This document shows, piece after piece, positions 34,334 to 43,969 of a stretch of 64,000 bases of DNA. The stretch is from Shewanella avicenniae (GTDB lineage Bacteria > Pseudomonadota > Gammaproteobacteria > Enterobacterales > Shewanellaceae). The notes beneath the pieces are model-generated. The model saw nothing but the letters and a program-made list of their open reading frames with translations, was not told the origin of the DNA and searched no databases. The stretch lies in assembly GCF_017354945.1 (NCBI RefSeq), contig NZ_CP071503.1, positions 4,030,001 through 4,094,000 of the forward strand, given 5' to 3'. The first letter of the stretch is position 1, and every line of letters starts with the position of its first letter. A program made the translations under genes and the position numbers.

Positions 34334-35602
34334 TTAAGACAATAGCTGACTGCCTTTGAGGCTGCGCACATCTTCACCGGTCGGTGCTTGAAAGGCACGC
34401 AAGCCAAACTCAGGCAGAATGGCAAAGATATGGTCAAAGATATCGGATTGGATCTCTTCGTACATCACCCAACGCGTATCATTGGTAAAGATATACAACT
34501 CCAATGGTAAGCCTTCGGTGGTTGGCGCCAACTGACGCACCATCAACGTCATCTGTTGATGCACTTTCTCGTGGTGTTTCAGGTACTCCACCAGATAGGC
34601 GCGAAACGTGCCCACATTGGTTAAGCGCCGGCCATTCACCACACTGTCCATATCTGACACAGTGGCATTAGATACCATGATTTCGGTGGTTTTACGCGGC
34701 AGGTACTCTTTTAAGTAGTTGATTTTCGACAAGTGTTGATAGTCAGCCTCAGTCAGAAAATGGATGGTGTTGATATCAATATTGATTGCTCGTTTGATAC
34801 GACGGCCACCAGATTCCGACATGCCGCGCCAGTTTTTAAAGGCATCCGACACCAAGGCGTAGGCGGGGATCATCGTTAAGGTGTGGTCCCAGTTACGCAC
34901 TTTCACGGTGATCAGCGATACCTCTTCCACCGCACCATCAGCGCCATACTTGTCCATCTGGATCCAGTCGCCGGGGCTGACCATGCGGTTGGCCGCCAAC
35001 TGAATTCCAGCGACAAAACCAAGGATGGTGTCTTTGAACACCAACATCACCAAACCGGTTGCCACACCTAAGCCACTGAGGAAGTACACCGGCGACTGAT
35101 CGGCCATAATCGACACCGACACGATGGCAGAGACAAAAAACAGAAACAGTTTAAACAGCTGTACAAAGCTTTTGATAGGAATGCGACGGCTAACTAATTT
35201 GACGTCTGAAATCTCATTGATTGCATCGAGGGTGGCATACACCGCACGCACAATGGCGAAGATTAACCACACGGTAAGCAACTTGTCGGCAATTTTCTCG
35301 GCAATCTGATGCGCGCTCAGTGCCAAGGGGATCAACAGATTAAGCAGCATGATGGGCACGATCATCGACAGTTTTTCAAACACGCGATGACGCACAAAAA
35401 TATCGTCCCAGCTAACTTTCGAGCGCAGCACCATCAGATTCATGGTGCCCACCACTACCCGGCGGAGGATGAAATACACCAGTGAAGCCAACGCCACCAC
35501 AGCAAAAACTAAAAGAAACGACGACAACCACCCTGTGGGTTTACTGTCAATGCCTAGCTGCGCTAACCAACTCGACACCATCACCCGTAAGTCTTGATCC
35601 AC
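34334..35602 (-). CDS. MscS-family mechanosensitive channel (YbdG-like)
   Basis: The product (about 422 residues) has five N-terminal membrane helices and the MscS pore and beta domain (GLGVATGLVMLVFKDTILGFVAGIQLAANRMVSPGDWIQM). Its long C-terminal soluble domain ends in LGLRAFQAPTGEDV-type sequence, as in E. coli YbdG. Such channels open under membrane tension during osmotic downshock. The frame extends to 35632, but a GTG at 35602 has GAGG 5 bases upstream and is the more likely start. Monocistronic. Confidence 0.88.
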   Translation of the reverse strand: MDQDLRVMVSSWLAQLGIDSKPTGWLSSFLLVFAVVALASLVYFILRRVVVGTMNLMVLRSKVSWDDIFVRHRVFEKLSMIVPIMLLNLLIPLALSAHQIAEKIADKLLTVWLIFAIVRAVYATLDAINEISDVKLVSRRIPIKSFVQLFKLFLFFVSAIVSVSIMADQSPVYFLSGLGVATGLVMLVFKDTILGFVAGIQLAANRMVSPGDWIQMDKYGADGAVEEVSLITVKVRNWDHTLTMIPAYALVSDAFKNWRGMSESGGRRIKRAINIDINTIHFLTEADYQHLSKINYLKEYLPRKTTEIMVSNATVSDMDSVVNGRRLTNVGTFRAYLVEYLKHHEKVHQQMTLMVRQLAPTTEGLPLELYIFTNDTRWVMYEEIQSDIFDHIFAILPEFGLRAFQAPTGEDVRSLKGSQLLS

Positions 35603-35699
35603 AACTGCCTCACAATGCTCGCAAACGCCCAACCTTAGGCGGAAAAATTACAGCGTAACATAGCGCTCTTAACTGAGCTTGAACAGGGGGAAATTGTGA

Positions 35700-36140
35700 T
35701 TAGATCAGTGGCTCGGACAGTTCAACTGCAACCCCATTGGGCTGCTCAATTTTAGCCAGTTCAGCAAGATTAACACCGGAGACTTTCAGTGCCAGCGCAT
35801 GCTCAGATTCAGCAGCCCATTCCAGACGTAAATTATCTTGGCGGCCTTTAGTGACCAGAGTGGCGGGATATTCAGTCCCCGAATAGAGATTGGTCAGATG
35901 CAGATAACTATGCCAACGCTGTGCTGTTTTTACACCACAGTTAGAGAAATGGACTTCCGCCATCCACTTACCATTGGGTGAGGTGGACGATTGCAGCAAA
36001 GTATCGTCACATAGCTGTGCGGCGGCAGGCAGCTCAAGCCGCGCCGATAATTCCATGATGGAAAATGACACCACACATAAGGTTGCAGCGACCGCCACAG
36101 ATTGCAGAATTTTATAGCCAACGGGCGTCAAGGATGACAC
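35700..36140 (-). CDS. Membrane-anchored protein of unknown function
   Basis: A 146-residue protein with one N-terminal membrane helix (about 10-28) and a periplasmic beta-rich domain. The domain has two cysteines (near 43 and 68) that could form a disulfide, and a conserved-looking SPNGKWMAEVHFSNCGVKTAQRWHSYLHL stretch. I do not recognise the family. It lies between MscS and mutM on the minus strand without close neighbours. Confidence 0.6.
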   Translation of the reverse strand: MSSLTPVGYKILQSVAVAATLCVVSFSIMELSARLELPAAAQLCDDTLLQSSTSPNGKWMAEVHFSNCGVKTAQRWHSYLHLTNLYSGTEYPATLVTKGRQDNLRLEWAAESEHALALKVSGVNLAELAKIEQPNGVAVELSEPLI

Positions 36141-36353
36141 TGATAATCCCTACTACTTAAACAAGCCCTAATAGAATTAATAGGTTACGTTGGCGGATTG
36201 GCAAAGTAAATAAGGCCAATGTTGCACAAGTTGCACCCATTGTCACCATCATGTAAACAATAGTCATTAACCTTATGATCGTACACGGTTTATCTTTTTA
36301 GATTTGGCGCTGTTTAGAAACTAAAATGCTTATAGTTATCAGTTATGAGTTAG

Positions 36354-37169
36354 TCATTTAGGTTGGCAAACCGGGCAAAAGACGGTGGTGCGCTGCCCTA
36401 GGCGGATCTCATTGAGCAAACAACCACAGCGATCACACGCTTGCCCGCCGCGACCATAAACATGCAGTTTTTGGGCAAAGTAACCCGGCTTACCCTCAGC
36501 ATTGGTAAAGTCTTTTAAGGTAGTGCCGCCTTGAGTAATCGCCTGTGCCAAAATCGCTTTTATCGCGGGCACGAGTTCAGCCAACTGCTTGTGAACCAGC
36601 TTACCCGCTGGGCGTTGCGGATGAATGCCAGTAGCAAATAACGCCTCATTAGCGTAGATATTCCCCACGCCAACCACAATCGCGTTATCCATCAAGCACA
36701 GTTTTATCGCCTTGGATTTGCCAGCTAAAGCCAGTGCTAAATAGTCGAGATTAAACGCCTCACTTAATGGCTCAGGCCCAAGCTTGGCTAACAGTGGATG
36801 GGCTTGTTCTGGCAATTCACACCACAACCAAGCGCCAAAGCGACGAGGATCGTTAAATCGCATAATGCGGCCACTTGCCAGCACGAGGTCGATATGATCG
36901 TGTTTCGCAATCTCAGTGCGCGCATGAACAATGCGTAAACTGCCAGACATCCCTAAATGCACGATCGTCGTACCGGCATCGGTATCAATCAGTAGATATT
37001 TGGCGCGACGACGCACGGCGCGAATAGTTTGACCGACAATCTGCTGCGCTACGTCAGGCACTGGCCAGCGTAACGAGGGGTTGCGGACAATTAATGCGGT
37101 GACTTGCTGACCCACTAACCAAGGTTCAACCCCTTGGCGGGTCACTTCGACTTCGGGTAATTCAGGCAT
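36354..37169 (-). CDS. mutM: Formamidopyrimidine-DNA glycosylase
   Basis: The 271-residue protein begins with the catalytic MPELPEVE (P2 is the nucleophile, E3 acid). It has the helix-two-turn-helix with IYANEALF, and ends in the zinc finger [24 protein letters not shown]. It removes 8-oxoguanine and formamidopyrimidines from DNA and cuts the strand. Length and motifs are normal. It is followed at a distance by the unknown membrane protein gene and preceded by another unknown gene 26 bases upstream. Confidence 0.97.
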   Translation of the reverse strand: MPELPEVEVTRQGVEPWLVGQQVTALIVRNPSLRWPVPDVAQQIVGQTIRAVRRRAKYLLIDTDAGTTIVHLGMSGSLRIVHARTEIAKHDHIDLVLASGRIMRFNDPRRFGAWLWCELPEQAHPLLAKLGPEPLSEAFNLDYLALALAGKSKAIKLCLMDNAIVVGVGNIYANEALFATGIHPQRPAGKLVHKQLAELVPAIKAILAQAITQGGTTLKDFTNAEGKPGYFAQKLHVYGRGGQACDRCGCLLNEIRLGQRTTVFCPVCQPK

Positions 37170-37195
37170 GTGCTATCCTGCGATATCAGCAAAAA

Positions 37196-37654
37196 CTATT
37201 GTGCTTGGGCTCGTAGCAACGGCCGCAAACCTTCACGTTGGCTGGGAGGGATTTGATACCAATTACCGGCAATTGAGCGCATCAAACCTGCGTTGGCAAA
37301 CAGCAACCACACTTGCGACTGCTGCTGCCCCACCTGCAACAATAACTCCTCGGGCTGTTCCGTAGGCTGCTGTTGCGCTGTCATCTCAACCGCAGATACC
37401 CGCAACTCACGCCAATGTTGCACCCATTGCGGGCAGTTCAATACTCGCTCATCACATTGCCATTGACCACGGTCATCCTGTGCTAACCAAATGCCAGACA
37501 GCTGCAGTTGTGTCAGCGGATTTTGTGGGTCAAACAGCTGCACAGTGTCACTAGGGGTGCGGTCAGCATAGCGATCGAGCAAGGTAAGTACCCCAATCAT
37601 CATCAGCGAAGCAATGATGATAATGTTGTTCCAACGTCGCCGAGTGATCGCCAT
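37196..37654 (-). CDS. Single-pass membrane protein of unknown function
   Basis: A 152-residue protein with a basic start (MAITRRRWNN), one membrane helix (about 11-25), and a periplasmic domain of about 125 residues with a possible disulfide between C67 and C73. The domain is rich in Gln and Trp. I do not recognise it. It lies between moeA and mutM on the same strand, 29 bases after moeA, so it may be cotranscribed with either. Confidence 0.6.
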   Translation of the reverse strand: MAITRRRWNNIIIIASLMMIGVLTLLDRYADRTPSDTVQLFDPQNPLTQLQLSGIWLAQDDRGQWQCDERVLNCPQWVQHWRELRVSAVEMTAQQQPTEQPEELLLQVGQQQSQVWLLFANAGLMRSIAGNWYQIPPSQREGLRPLLRAQAQ

Positions 37655-37683
37655 AAGTTTGTCCGTGTGTTAAGCGCTGTGGA

Positions 37684-39483
37684 TTAGAGTAGCTCAGCAA
37701 AAGGCAAAATATACACCAACTCACCCGCATCAATACGTTCGTCTTCTTCACCAACGATCACTAAGCAGTTGGCTTTTACCATGGAGCTGAGCATGCCGGA
37801 GCCTTGGGCGCCGGTCGACGACACATGCAACTTGCCATCGGTGCCAAGTGCGGCGATGCCACGGTTAAATTCAGTCCGGCCACTACGGCTACGGAATGTT
37901 TCATCCGCAACTGCGGGCAACAGGGTTGGCTGCCAATCTTGTTCGCCAGCTAACTTACGCAGTGCCGGTTGGACAAACATCAAAAATGCCACCATCGCCG
38001 CTACCGGGTTACCGGGCAGGCCAAAGAACAGTGCATCGTTAATTTTGCCAAAGGCCAACGGCCGCCCTGGGCGCATATCAATGCGCCAGAAGTGGATTTC
38101 GCCAATCGCTGCGAGCACTTTTTTGATGTAGTCAGCATTACCCACTGACACACCACCTGAGCTGATCACCATGTCGGCCCGTTGCGCAGCGCCCGCTAAG
38201 GCTGCCGTCAGCGCCGCTTCAGAATCTTCAATAATGCCTAAATCGATCACCTCACAGCCTAAACGGCGTGCCATCGATTTAATAGTGTAACGGTTTGAAT
38301 CATAGATGCAGTTGGTCTTTAGCTCAGTGCCCGGCTGGCACACCTCGTCACCGGAAGAGAACACCGCCACCACCGGGCGACGTGTCACCGCAAACTCAGC
38401 AAAACCAAGCGATGCCAGCAAACCTTGCTCCGCAGCCCCTAGACGGCTGCCGGCCGCTAATGCCACCGCGCCTTTGGCAATATCTTCGCCCGCCAAACGC
38501 ACGTTTTGCCCCACTTTGATCTTGCTATCTAAGGTCATGAGGCCATCGTGTTCTTGGGCATTCTCACGCGGTTGCACGGTATCGGCGCCCGCGGGCACTG
38601 GCGCACCGGTCATAATGCGCACGGCTTGGCCTGCTTGCAGGGTGCCTTGATATTGATAACCAGCACGCACTTCACCGACGACCTCAAATACCTCAGGCAA
38701 CGGCTCAGCGCCACAAAAGGCAAAACCATCCATAGCCGAATTGGTGTGCTGCGGCACATCCACCGGTGAGATCGCATCGGCGGCGAGCACACGATTTTCA
38801 GCGTCATCGAGACTGACGGTTTCGGTGTCAGTTACGGCAGTCACTTGGTTTAGAATGTTTTCCAAGCCTTGGCGCACCGATAAAAATGCTCCGGATGAGC
38901 TTAACGCCTGCAATGGCAGTGGGCGCACTTGCGGTTTGGCTTGGTAATTTTTGGCATATTGCTCAACGTAATCGGCAATCTGCGCCACGTTGTTAATATC
39001 TAATTGCGCAATGCTTATATCGCTTGGCAATTGAGTATCAGCGCAACAGGCAATCGCCAATACATTCGGGTCTTGGTCGAAAATCAGCGGCTTACCTACC
39101 GCTTCACGGTGTAGCTCAATCTTGGGTAAGGCCAGTTTTTTAAAGCCTTCCACCAACACCAAATCGATTTTATCTTGCTCGAGTTGCTGCAGCAGATGGA
39201 TTAAATCGGGATCGCCGTCCACCGCATCTTCGGTCATCAACGCCCAACGCACATGGGATGCTACCAACATCTGCCGTGCGCCGGCTTTACGCATTTCGTA
39301 GCTGTCTTTGCCGGGAATATCCACATCAAAGTTATGATGCGCATGCTTCAGCACCGCTAAACGCAACCCGCGTTGATTCAAGGTTGGGATCAACTGCTTG
39401 AGCAGTGTGGTTTTGCCCGTGCCGCTGTAGGCACAAAAACCCAATACCGGAATGGACAACGGATTGATGAAGGCAGTGCTCAT
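37684..39483 (-). CDS. moeA: Bifunctional MobB-MoeA fusion (molybdenum cofactor synthesis)
   Basis: The 599-residue protein joins two enzymes. Residues about 10-175 form MobB with P-loop YSGTGKTTLL and the following LKHAHHNFDVD segment, which binds GTP and aids guanine dinucleotide attachment. Residues about 195-599 form MoeA with DVPQHTNSAMDGFA, MTGAPVPAGADTVQP, SGGVSVG and RPGRPLAFG motifs, which inserts molybdate or tungstate into adenylylated molybdopterin. The linker is short. The MobB-MoeA fusion is known in some gammaproteobacteria. It lies 11 bases after mobA and is part of the leftward tup-mob operon. Confidence 0.95.
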   Translation of the reverse strand: MSTAFINPLSIPVLGFCAYSGTGKTTLLKQLIPTLNQRGLRLAVLKHAHHNFDVDIPGKDSYEMRKAGARQMLVASHVRWALMTEDAVDGDPDLIHLLQQLEQDKIDLVLVEGFKKLALPKIELHREAVGKPLIFDQDPNVLAIACCADTQLPSDISIAQLDINNVAQIADYVEQYAKNYQAKPQVRPLPLQALSSSGAFLSVRQGLENILNQVTAVTDTETVSLDDAENRVLAADAISPVDVPQHTNSAMDGFAFCGAEPLPEVFEVVGEVRAGYQYQGTLQAGQAVRIMTGAPVPAGADTVQPRENAQEHDGLMTLDSKIKVGQNVRLAGEDIAKGAVALAAGSRLGAAEQGLLASLGFAEFAVTRRPVVAVFSSGDEVCQPGTELKTNCIYDSNRYTIKSMARRLGCEVIDLGIIEDSEAALTAALAGAAQRADMVISSGGVSVGNADYIKKVLAAIGEIHFWRIDMRPGRPLAFGKINDALFFGLPGNPVAAMVAFLMFVQPALRKLAGEQDWQPTLLPAVADETFRSRSGRTEFNRGIAALGTDGKLHVSSTGAQGSGMLSSMVKANCLVIVGEEDERIDAGELVYILPFAELL

Positions 39484-39494
39484 AGGTAAACCTC

Positions 39495-40088
39495 TTAACT
39501 TTGGGCGATAGCGTCAGCTAATTGTTGTTTCTCTTCAGGCGTGTTGACGTTGATAAAGGCATTGGGCTGATCAGCAAAGGAGACTTGCGCCACCTTCAAA
39601 TCGGCGTACCACATATCAATGCGACGGCGACCACTGTCGAGGAATGCCAACATTGAAGGCAGCAGCGAACGTTTAAGTAACAGCACCACGGGTTGTTCCC
39701 GCTCGCCATCGGTGGCTACGGCCAAATCGGCGTCTTGAGCCTTGAAAGCAGCCAACATCCGTTCGGCTAAATCCTGTGGAATAAGGGGGCAATCACAAGG
39801 AACGGTGAGAATTAACTCGGCAGTTGAAGTCGCCATGGCCGATGACATACCTGATAGCGGGCCAAGATAACCCTGCTGCTGATCGGCAAACACCGGATAA
39901 CCAAACTCAGCATACTGCGCCTGATTACGGTTGGCATTAATGCGGATCTGCGCCACTTGTGGCGCAATGCGCGCCAGCACATGCGCGACCATCGGCTGGC
40001 CAAGCAATTCGACCAAGCCTTTATCGTCACCGCCCATACGTCTCGCCATGCCCCCAGCGAGAATGACGGCTTCTAATTGTTGCGACAT
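39495..40088 (-). CDS. mobA: Molybdenum cofactor guanylyltransferase MobA
   Basis: A 197-residue nucleotidyltransferase with the N-terminal [16 protein letters not shown] motif (GTP binding) and the DCPLIP metal-binding site. It links GMP to molybdopterin, giving the bis-MGD cofactor used by formate dehydrogenase. It lies 5 bases after tupC and 11 before mobB-moeA, so it belongs to the tungstate uptake operon. Confidence 0.95.
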   Translation of the reverse strand: MSQQLEAVILAGGMARRMGGDDKGLVELLGQPMVAHVLARIAPQVAQIRINANRNQAQYAEFGYPVFADQQQGYLGPLSGMSSAMATSTAELILTVPCDCPLIPQDLAERMLAAFKAQDADLAVATDGEREQPVVLLLKRSLLPSMLAFLDSGRRRIDMWYADLKVAQVSFADQPNAFINVNTPEEKQQLADAIAQS

Positions 40089-40093
40089 TATGG

Positions 40094-40777
40094 TTATTCT
40101 CCAGCCGCTAACGGCTGTCTAATCTCTGATACACGGATCTGCTGTGACTCAATCAACCAACGCTGCTGGCATAGGCCAAACAGAGCGGAATCTTGATGGC
40201 TACTGAGCAGCAATCCCGTCCCCTGTTTTTTCAATTCGCCTATCATAGCAAACACTAGCTGTTGAGAAACTCGGTCCATATTAGAAATTGGTTCATCCAG
40301 CATCAATAACTGCGGTTTTAATAACCAAGTACGTGCTAATGCTAACCTTTGTCGCTCGCCACCCGATAGATTGGCGGCGCCTGATTTCAGTAGATGACCG
40401 AGCTGCGAGAGCTCAATCGCGGCATCTAAACGTTGTAGCTGTTCGGCTTTGGGCAGCTTGCTGTAGCGCTGCGCCAACTTGAGGTTGTAACTCACATCAC
40501 CGTCAAATAGATAGGGATGTTGATGCAAATACAGCGCGTAACCGAGTAATGGATTAGGTTGCGAAAAACTACGTTGCCGGTTCGCCGCCGTAACCGTGCC
40601 ACTGCTCGGTTTGACTAACCCTGCCAATACCTTCATTAAGGTGGTTTTGCCGGTGCCGTTATCACCTTCCAGATAAATCACATCACCCTGCTTAAAATCT
40701 AACGCGGGAGCGTTAAACAGCGGGCGCTCACCAAAGCGCATGGTGAGATCTTGTACGTGAATATGGTAACCCGACAT
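40094..40777 (-). CDS. tupC: Tungstate ABC transporter ATP-binding protein
   Basis: A 227-residue ABC ATPase with Walker A (GDNGTGKTT), signature [13 protein letters not shown] and Walker B LLMLDEP. It powers uptake through TupB. The frame extends to 40807, but the ATG at 40777 has AAGGAG at 8 bases and gives a start just after the tupB stop. It is the third gene of tupA-tupB-tupC. Confidence 0.92.
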   Translation of the reverse strand: MSGYHIHVQDLTMRFGERPLFNAPALDFKQGDVIYLEGDNGTGKTTLMKVLAGLVKPSSGTVTAANRQRSFSQPNPLLGYALYLHQHPYLFDGDVSYNLKLAQRYSKLPKAEQLQRLDAAIELSQLGHLLKSGAANLSGGERQRLALARTWLLKPQLLMLDEPISNMDRVSQQLVFAMIGELKKQGTGLLLSSHQDSALFGLCQQRWLIESQQIRVSEIRQPLAAGE

Positions 40778-40778
40778 T

Positions 40779-41486
40779 CTAATGGCTCCTTGGACGCGAG
40801 CCGCCACGCAGCGTGCCCAACAGGAAGTTAAGTACTAAGGATAAAATCAGCAGTACTAACCCTAACGCAATCGCTTGGGCAAAGTCACCTTTACTGGTTT
40901 CCAAGGCAATGGCCGTGGGAATATTGCGAGTCACATGAGCAATATTACCGCCTACCATCATCGAGCAGCCAACTTCAGTCACGATGCGATAAAACGCGGC
41001 AATAACCGCCATCAACAACGGTACTCGCAGCTCGCGACAAATCACCCAAACCGCATCAAACCAACCTGCGCCCATGGTGCGACAGGTTTCCCACGCACGT
41101 TTGTCGGCACTGGTAAATGCCGCTTGGCTCATGGCTACCAGCACCGGCGCGCAGATCATCATCTGACCAATGATCATCCCAGGCTGAGTAAACAGCCAAT
41201 GTAATTCGCCAAGCGCACCATTACGAGTTAACAGCAGATAAGCCAGCAGCCCAATGACCACTGTGGGAATCGACTGCAGCGTTTGGACGAGGTTAGTAAT
41301 AATCCACTGACCACGGAAATGGGTAAACGCCAGAATGAAACCGAGCACAATTGAAGGGATTAGGGTGATCAGCAGTGCCGAGAGCGACACAGCGAAAGAA
41401 ACAGAAATGATCGACCACACTTCTGGGTCGAGAGAAAACAGCAGGCCGAATGCCTGCTGTAATAGTACTAACCAGCCTTCAGACAT
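40779..41486 (-). CDS. tupB: Tungstate ABC transporter permease
   Basis: A 235-residue membrane protein with five to six helices and the permease EAA-type loop with ETCRTMGAGWFDAVW, of the TupB/ModB family. Its end VARAIALGLVLLILSL and the tight link with TupA and TupC support tungstate over molybdate uptake. Its ATG overlaps the tupA stop by 1 base. Confidence 0.92.
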   Translation of the reverse strand: MSEGWLVLLQQAFGLLFSLDPEVWSIISVSFAVSLSALLITLIPSIVLGFILAFTHFRGQWIITNLVQTLQSIPTVVIGLLAYLLLTRNGALGELHWLFTQPGMIIGQMMICAPVLVAMSQAAFTSADKRAWETCRTMGAGWFDAVWVICRELRVPLLMAVIAAFYRIVTEVGCSMMVGGNIAHVTRNIPTAIALETSKGDFAQAIALGLVLLILSLVLNFLLGTLRGGSRPRSH

Positions 41487-42298
41487 TACTTTTTGTAAGT
41501 CGCTTTAAACAGCTGCTGGCCTTTTACTTGGAAGCCATTAATCAGCGCTTGACCTTCATCAGAACACAACCAATCAGCCAACGCGCGCGCGCCAGCATGG
41601 TTCAGCTCTGGATACTTAGCAGAGTTAATCAGAATCACTTGGTATGGGTTTGCCAGTGTTGCACCACCATCGAAATCAACCACCAAGTCGATTTTGCCTT
41701 GATATGCGATGTAAGTACCGCGGTCAGACAGGGTGTAACCTTGCAGTTCACTTGCCATCAGCAGAGTTTTACCCATGCCTTGGCCGACTGATTTGTAACC
41801 GGCGAAGTCAGTTTTTACGTCAGCCGCTTTCCAAATCAGCACTTCTTTCTTGTTAGTACCTGAGTCATCGCCACGAGATACGAATACAGCACCTGATTTT
41901 GCAATTTTAGCGAACGCTTCTTCAGCTGAAGCACTATCACGAATTTTTGCTGGATCAGCTTTTGGTCCCAATACCACAAAGTCGTTTTCCATGATGCCGC
42001 GAGGTTCAACACCGAAACCATCAGCCACAAATTTGGCTTCTGCTTTTGGCGCGTGCGTCATCACCAAATCCACATCTCCTTGCTCACCCAACTTCAACGC
42101 TTTACCGGTACCTGTCGCAATCACCTGTACTTTGTAGCCAGTTTTGGCTTCAAATTTAGGCAGCAGATACCCCAACAAACCTGAGTTATCAGTACTGGTG
42201 GTAGTCGCCAGTTTCACGGTTTCTTGAGCATAAACAGAGGAAGCGAACATCATTCCTGCTGCAACAGCGTAGCCCATCATTTTTTTCATTTTAAGCAT
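41486..42298 (-). CDS. tupA: Tungstate-binding periplasmic protein
   Basis: A 270-residue periplasmic binding protein with signal peptide (cleaved after SVYA) and the oxyanion site TTTSTDNSGLL characteristic of TupA. The VKLATTTSTD start and FVSRGDDSGTNKKE middle are family hallmarks. It captures tungstate with high affinity, which would feed tungsten or molybdenum cofactor synthesis. A strong inverted repeat lies 25-68 bases upstream of its start and is a probable operator. Confidence 0.94.
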   Translation of the reverse strand: MLKMKKMMGYAVAAGMMFASSVYAQETVKLATTTSTDNSGLLGYLLPKFEAKTGYKVQVIATGTGKALKLGEQGDVDLVMTHAPKAEAKFVADGFGVEPRGIMENDFVVLGPKADPAKIRDSASAEEAFAKIAKSGAVFVSRGDDSGTNKKEVLIWKAADVKTDFAGYKSVGQGMGKTLLMASELQGYTLSDRGTYIAYQGKIDLVVDFDGGATLANPYQVILINSAKYPELNHAGARALADWLCSDEGQALINGFQVKGQQLFKATYKK

Positions 42299-42322
42299 GG
42301 TTGCTCCTTGGCTTAATAACCT

Positions 42323-42366
42323 TAATTAGTGAGCAATATTTAAATGAATGCGGTACTCACTAATTA
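42323..42366. promoter_or_regulatory. Inverted-repeat operator upstream of tupA
   Basis: Two perfect 11-bp half-sites, TAATTAGTGAG (42323-42333) and CTCACTAATTA (42356-42366), face each other with centres 33 bases apart, three helical turns. This is the pattern of a dimer or dimer-pair operator. It sits where the tupA promoter should be. The regulator is unknown. Confidence 0.7.
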
Positions 42367-42584
42367 CGTGTGCCTGCCCCATTAGCAAGATAGATGCCAG
42401 CTACTAATATGAATAACTTGTGAGCGTCACCCCAACCTTTAGGTGATCTATATCGCAATTAAACCAAAAACACACCAGACAATTTGTCTCAGCACAACAA
42501 TAGAATGCCCCATAGTGACCAAATGTTGTGAACTCAATGGTAGAATGGCCAACAAAGAAGTCAGAATGTCCAAGTAAGATAACT

Positions 42585-43967
42585 ATGAGCCAAATTGATA
42601 CACCATTAAAGCCATTGCCGTCTGCTGTCTCTGTGTTGATTGTGGATGATGAGCCAGGGATGCGCAGCTTTTTAAGTAAAGCGTTAGTAAAGAAATTTGC
42701 CCTCGTTGAGACTGCCGCCAGTATCGAAGAAGCCGAGCAACTGCGTAGCCGTTGCCATTTTGATCTGCTGATTGTCGACATCCGCTTGCCCGGTCGTTCC
42801 GGCATCGAGTGGCGCGAAGCGCTTGATGATAATGAACGCCGCTCTGACATCATTTTTATGACCGGTTACGCCGATATGGATGTCGCCATTCAAGCGCTGC
42901 GCGCTGGTGCCTCTGACTTTATTCTCAAGCCATTTCACCTCGACCAAATGATGCAAGCGGTTGACCGCTGTATCGAACGCCGCCTGCTGAAACGGGAAAA
43001 CCTGATGCTGCGCCGCGATATGTCGCTTGGCTATTCATCGACCCTGATTGGCAATAGCGATGCGATGACCGAGGTAAAACGCATTATCGAGCGTGTAGCC
43101 CCGACCAACGCCGTGGTGTTGATTGAAGGTGAGTCCGGCACAGGTAAAGAACTTGTTGCCCGCCAACTGCACGCATCAAGCGGTCGTCGCGGCCCATTTG
43201 TGCCAGTCAACTGCGGCTCAATTGCGCCCGAATTACTCGAAAGCGAACTGTTTGGCCATACCGCAGGGTCGTTCACCGGTGCCAAAGGCAACCGTGAAGG
43301 GCTATTTAGCTTTGCCTCTGGAGGCACCATCTTCCTAGATGAAATTGGCGAAATGCCGTTGAAGATGCAGACCTCGCTATTGCGGGTACTAGAGCAAAAG
43401 TCGATTCGCCCCGTGGGCAGCGAAAAAGAGATTAATATTGATGTCCGGGTGGTGGCAGCCACCAACCGTAAACTGCAGGATGAAGTGGAAGAAGGTAACT
43501 TCCGTCGCGATCTGTTCTACCGCTTGAACGTGTTGAATATCATGATCCCACCGCTGCGTGATCGCCCTGAAGATGTGGTGGAACTGACCCATCACTTTAC
43601 CCGCCAACTCGGCACCGAACTTGGGGTGCGCGAAGTCGTCTGGAGCCATGAAGATCTGCTCAAACTGCAGCAATATGAATGGCCAGGTAACACCCGTGAA
43701 CTGCGCAATATGATTGAACGCTGCTTGCTGCTCGGCAAGCCGCCAGCAGAATACTGGAAAGATCTGCCCAAAGCAGAGCAACCCGTGCAAAGCGGTTATC
43801 CAATGGATTGGGCGCTAAAAGATGTGGAAAAAGATCACGTGACGGCGGTCGTCGCTGCCCATGGTGGCAATAAATCGGCGGCGGCACGTGTGCTGGGCGT
43901 ATCGCGTAAAACCCTCGACCGTAAGTACAAAGAGTGGTTCGATAGCGACGCCGAGCAGGAGTTCTAA
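42585..43967 (+). CDS. Sigma54-dependent response regulator (NtrC/DctD type)
   Basis: The 460-residue regulator (from the chosen start) has a receiver domain with VLIVDDEPGMRSF and phospho-acceptor Asp in LLIVDIRLPG. The AAA+ domain has Walker A (GESGTGKE) and GSFTGA where most members have GAFTGA, and a Fis-type helix-turn-helix ends the protein (GGNKSAAARVLGVSRKTLDRKYKEW). It should activate sigma54 RNA polymerase on phosphorylation. The frame extends to 42528, but the receiver starts soon after the chosen ATG. It lies 2 bases before its kinase gene and is divergent from tupA. Confidence 0.9.
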   Translation: MSQIDTPLKPLPSAVSVLIVDDEPGMRSFLSKALVKKFALVETAASIEEAEQLRSRCHFDLLIVDIRLPGRSGIEWREALDDNERRSDIIFMTGYADMDVAIQALRAGASDFILKPFHLDQMMQAVDRCIERRLLKRENLMLRRDMSLGYSSTLIGNSDAMTEVKRIIERVAPTNAVVLIEGESGTGKELVARQLHASSGRRGPFVPVNCGSIAPELLESELFGHTAGSFTGAKGNREGLFSFASGGTIFLDEIGEMPLKMQTSLLRVLEQKSIRPVGSEKEINIDVRVVAATNRKLQDEVEEGNFRRDLFYRLNVLNIMIPPLRDRPEDVVELTHHFTRQLGTELGVREVVWSHEDLLKLQQYEWPGNTRELRNMIERCLLLGKPPAEYWKDLPKAEQPVQSGYPMDWALKDVEKDHVTAVVAAHGGNKSAAARVLGVSRKTLDRKYKEWFDSDAEQEF

Positions 43968-43969
43968 TC

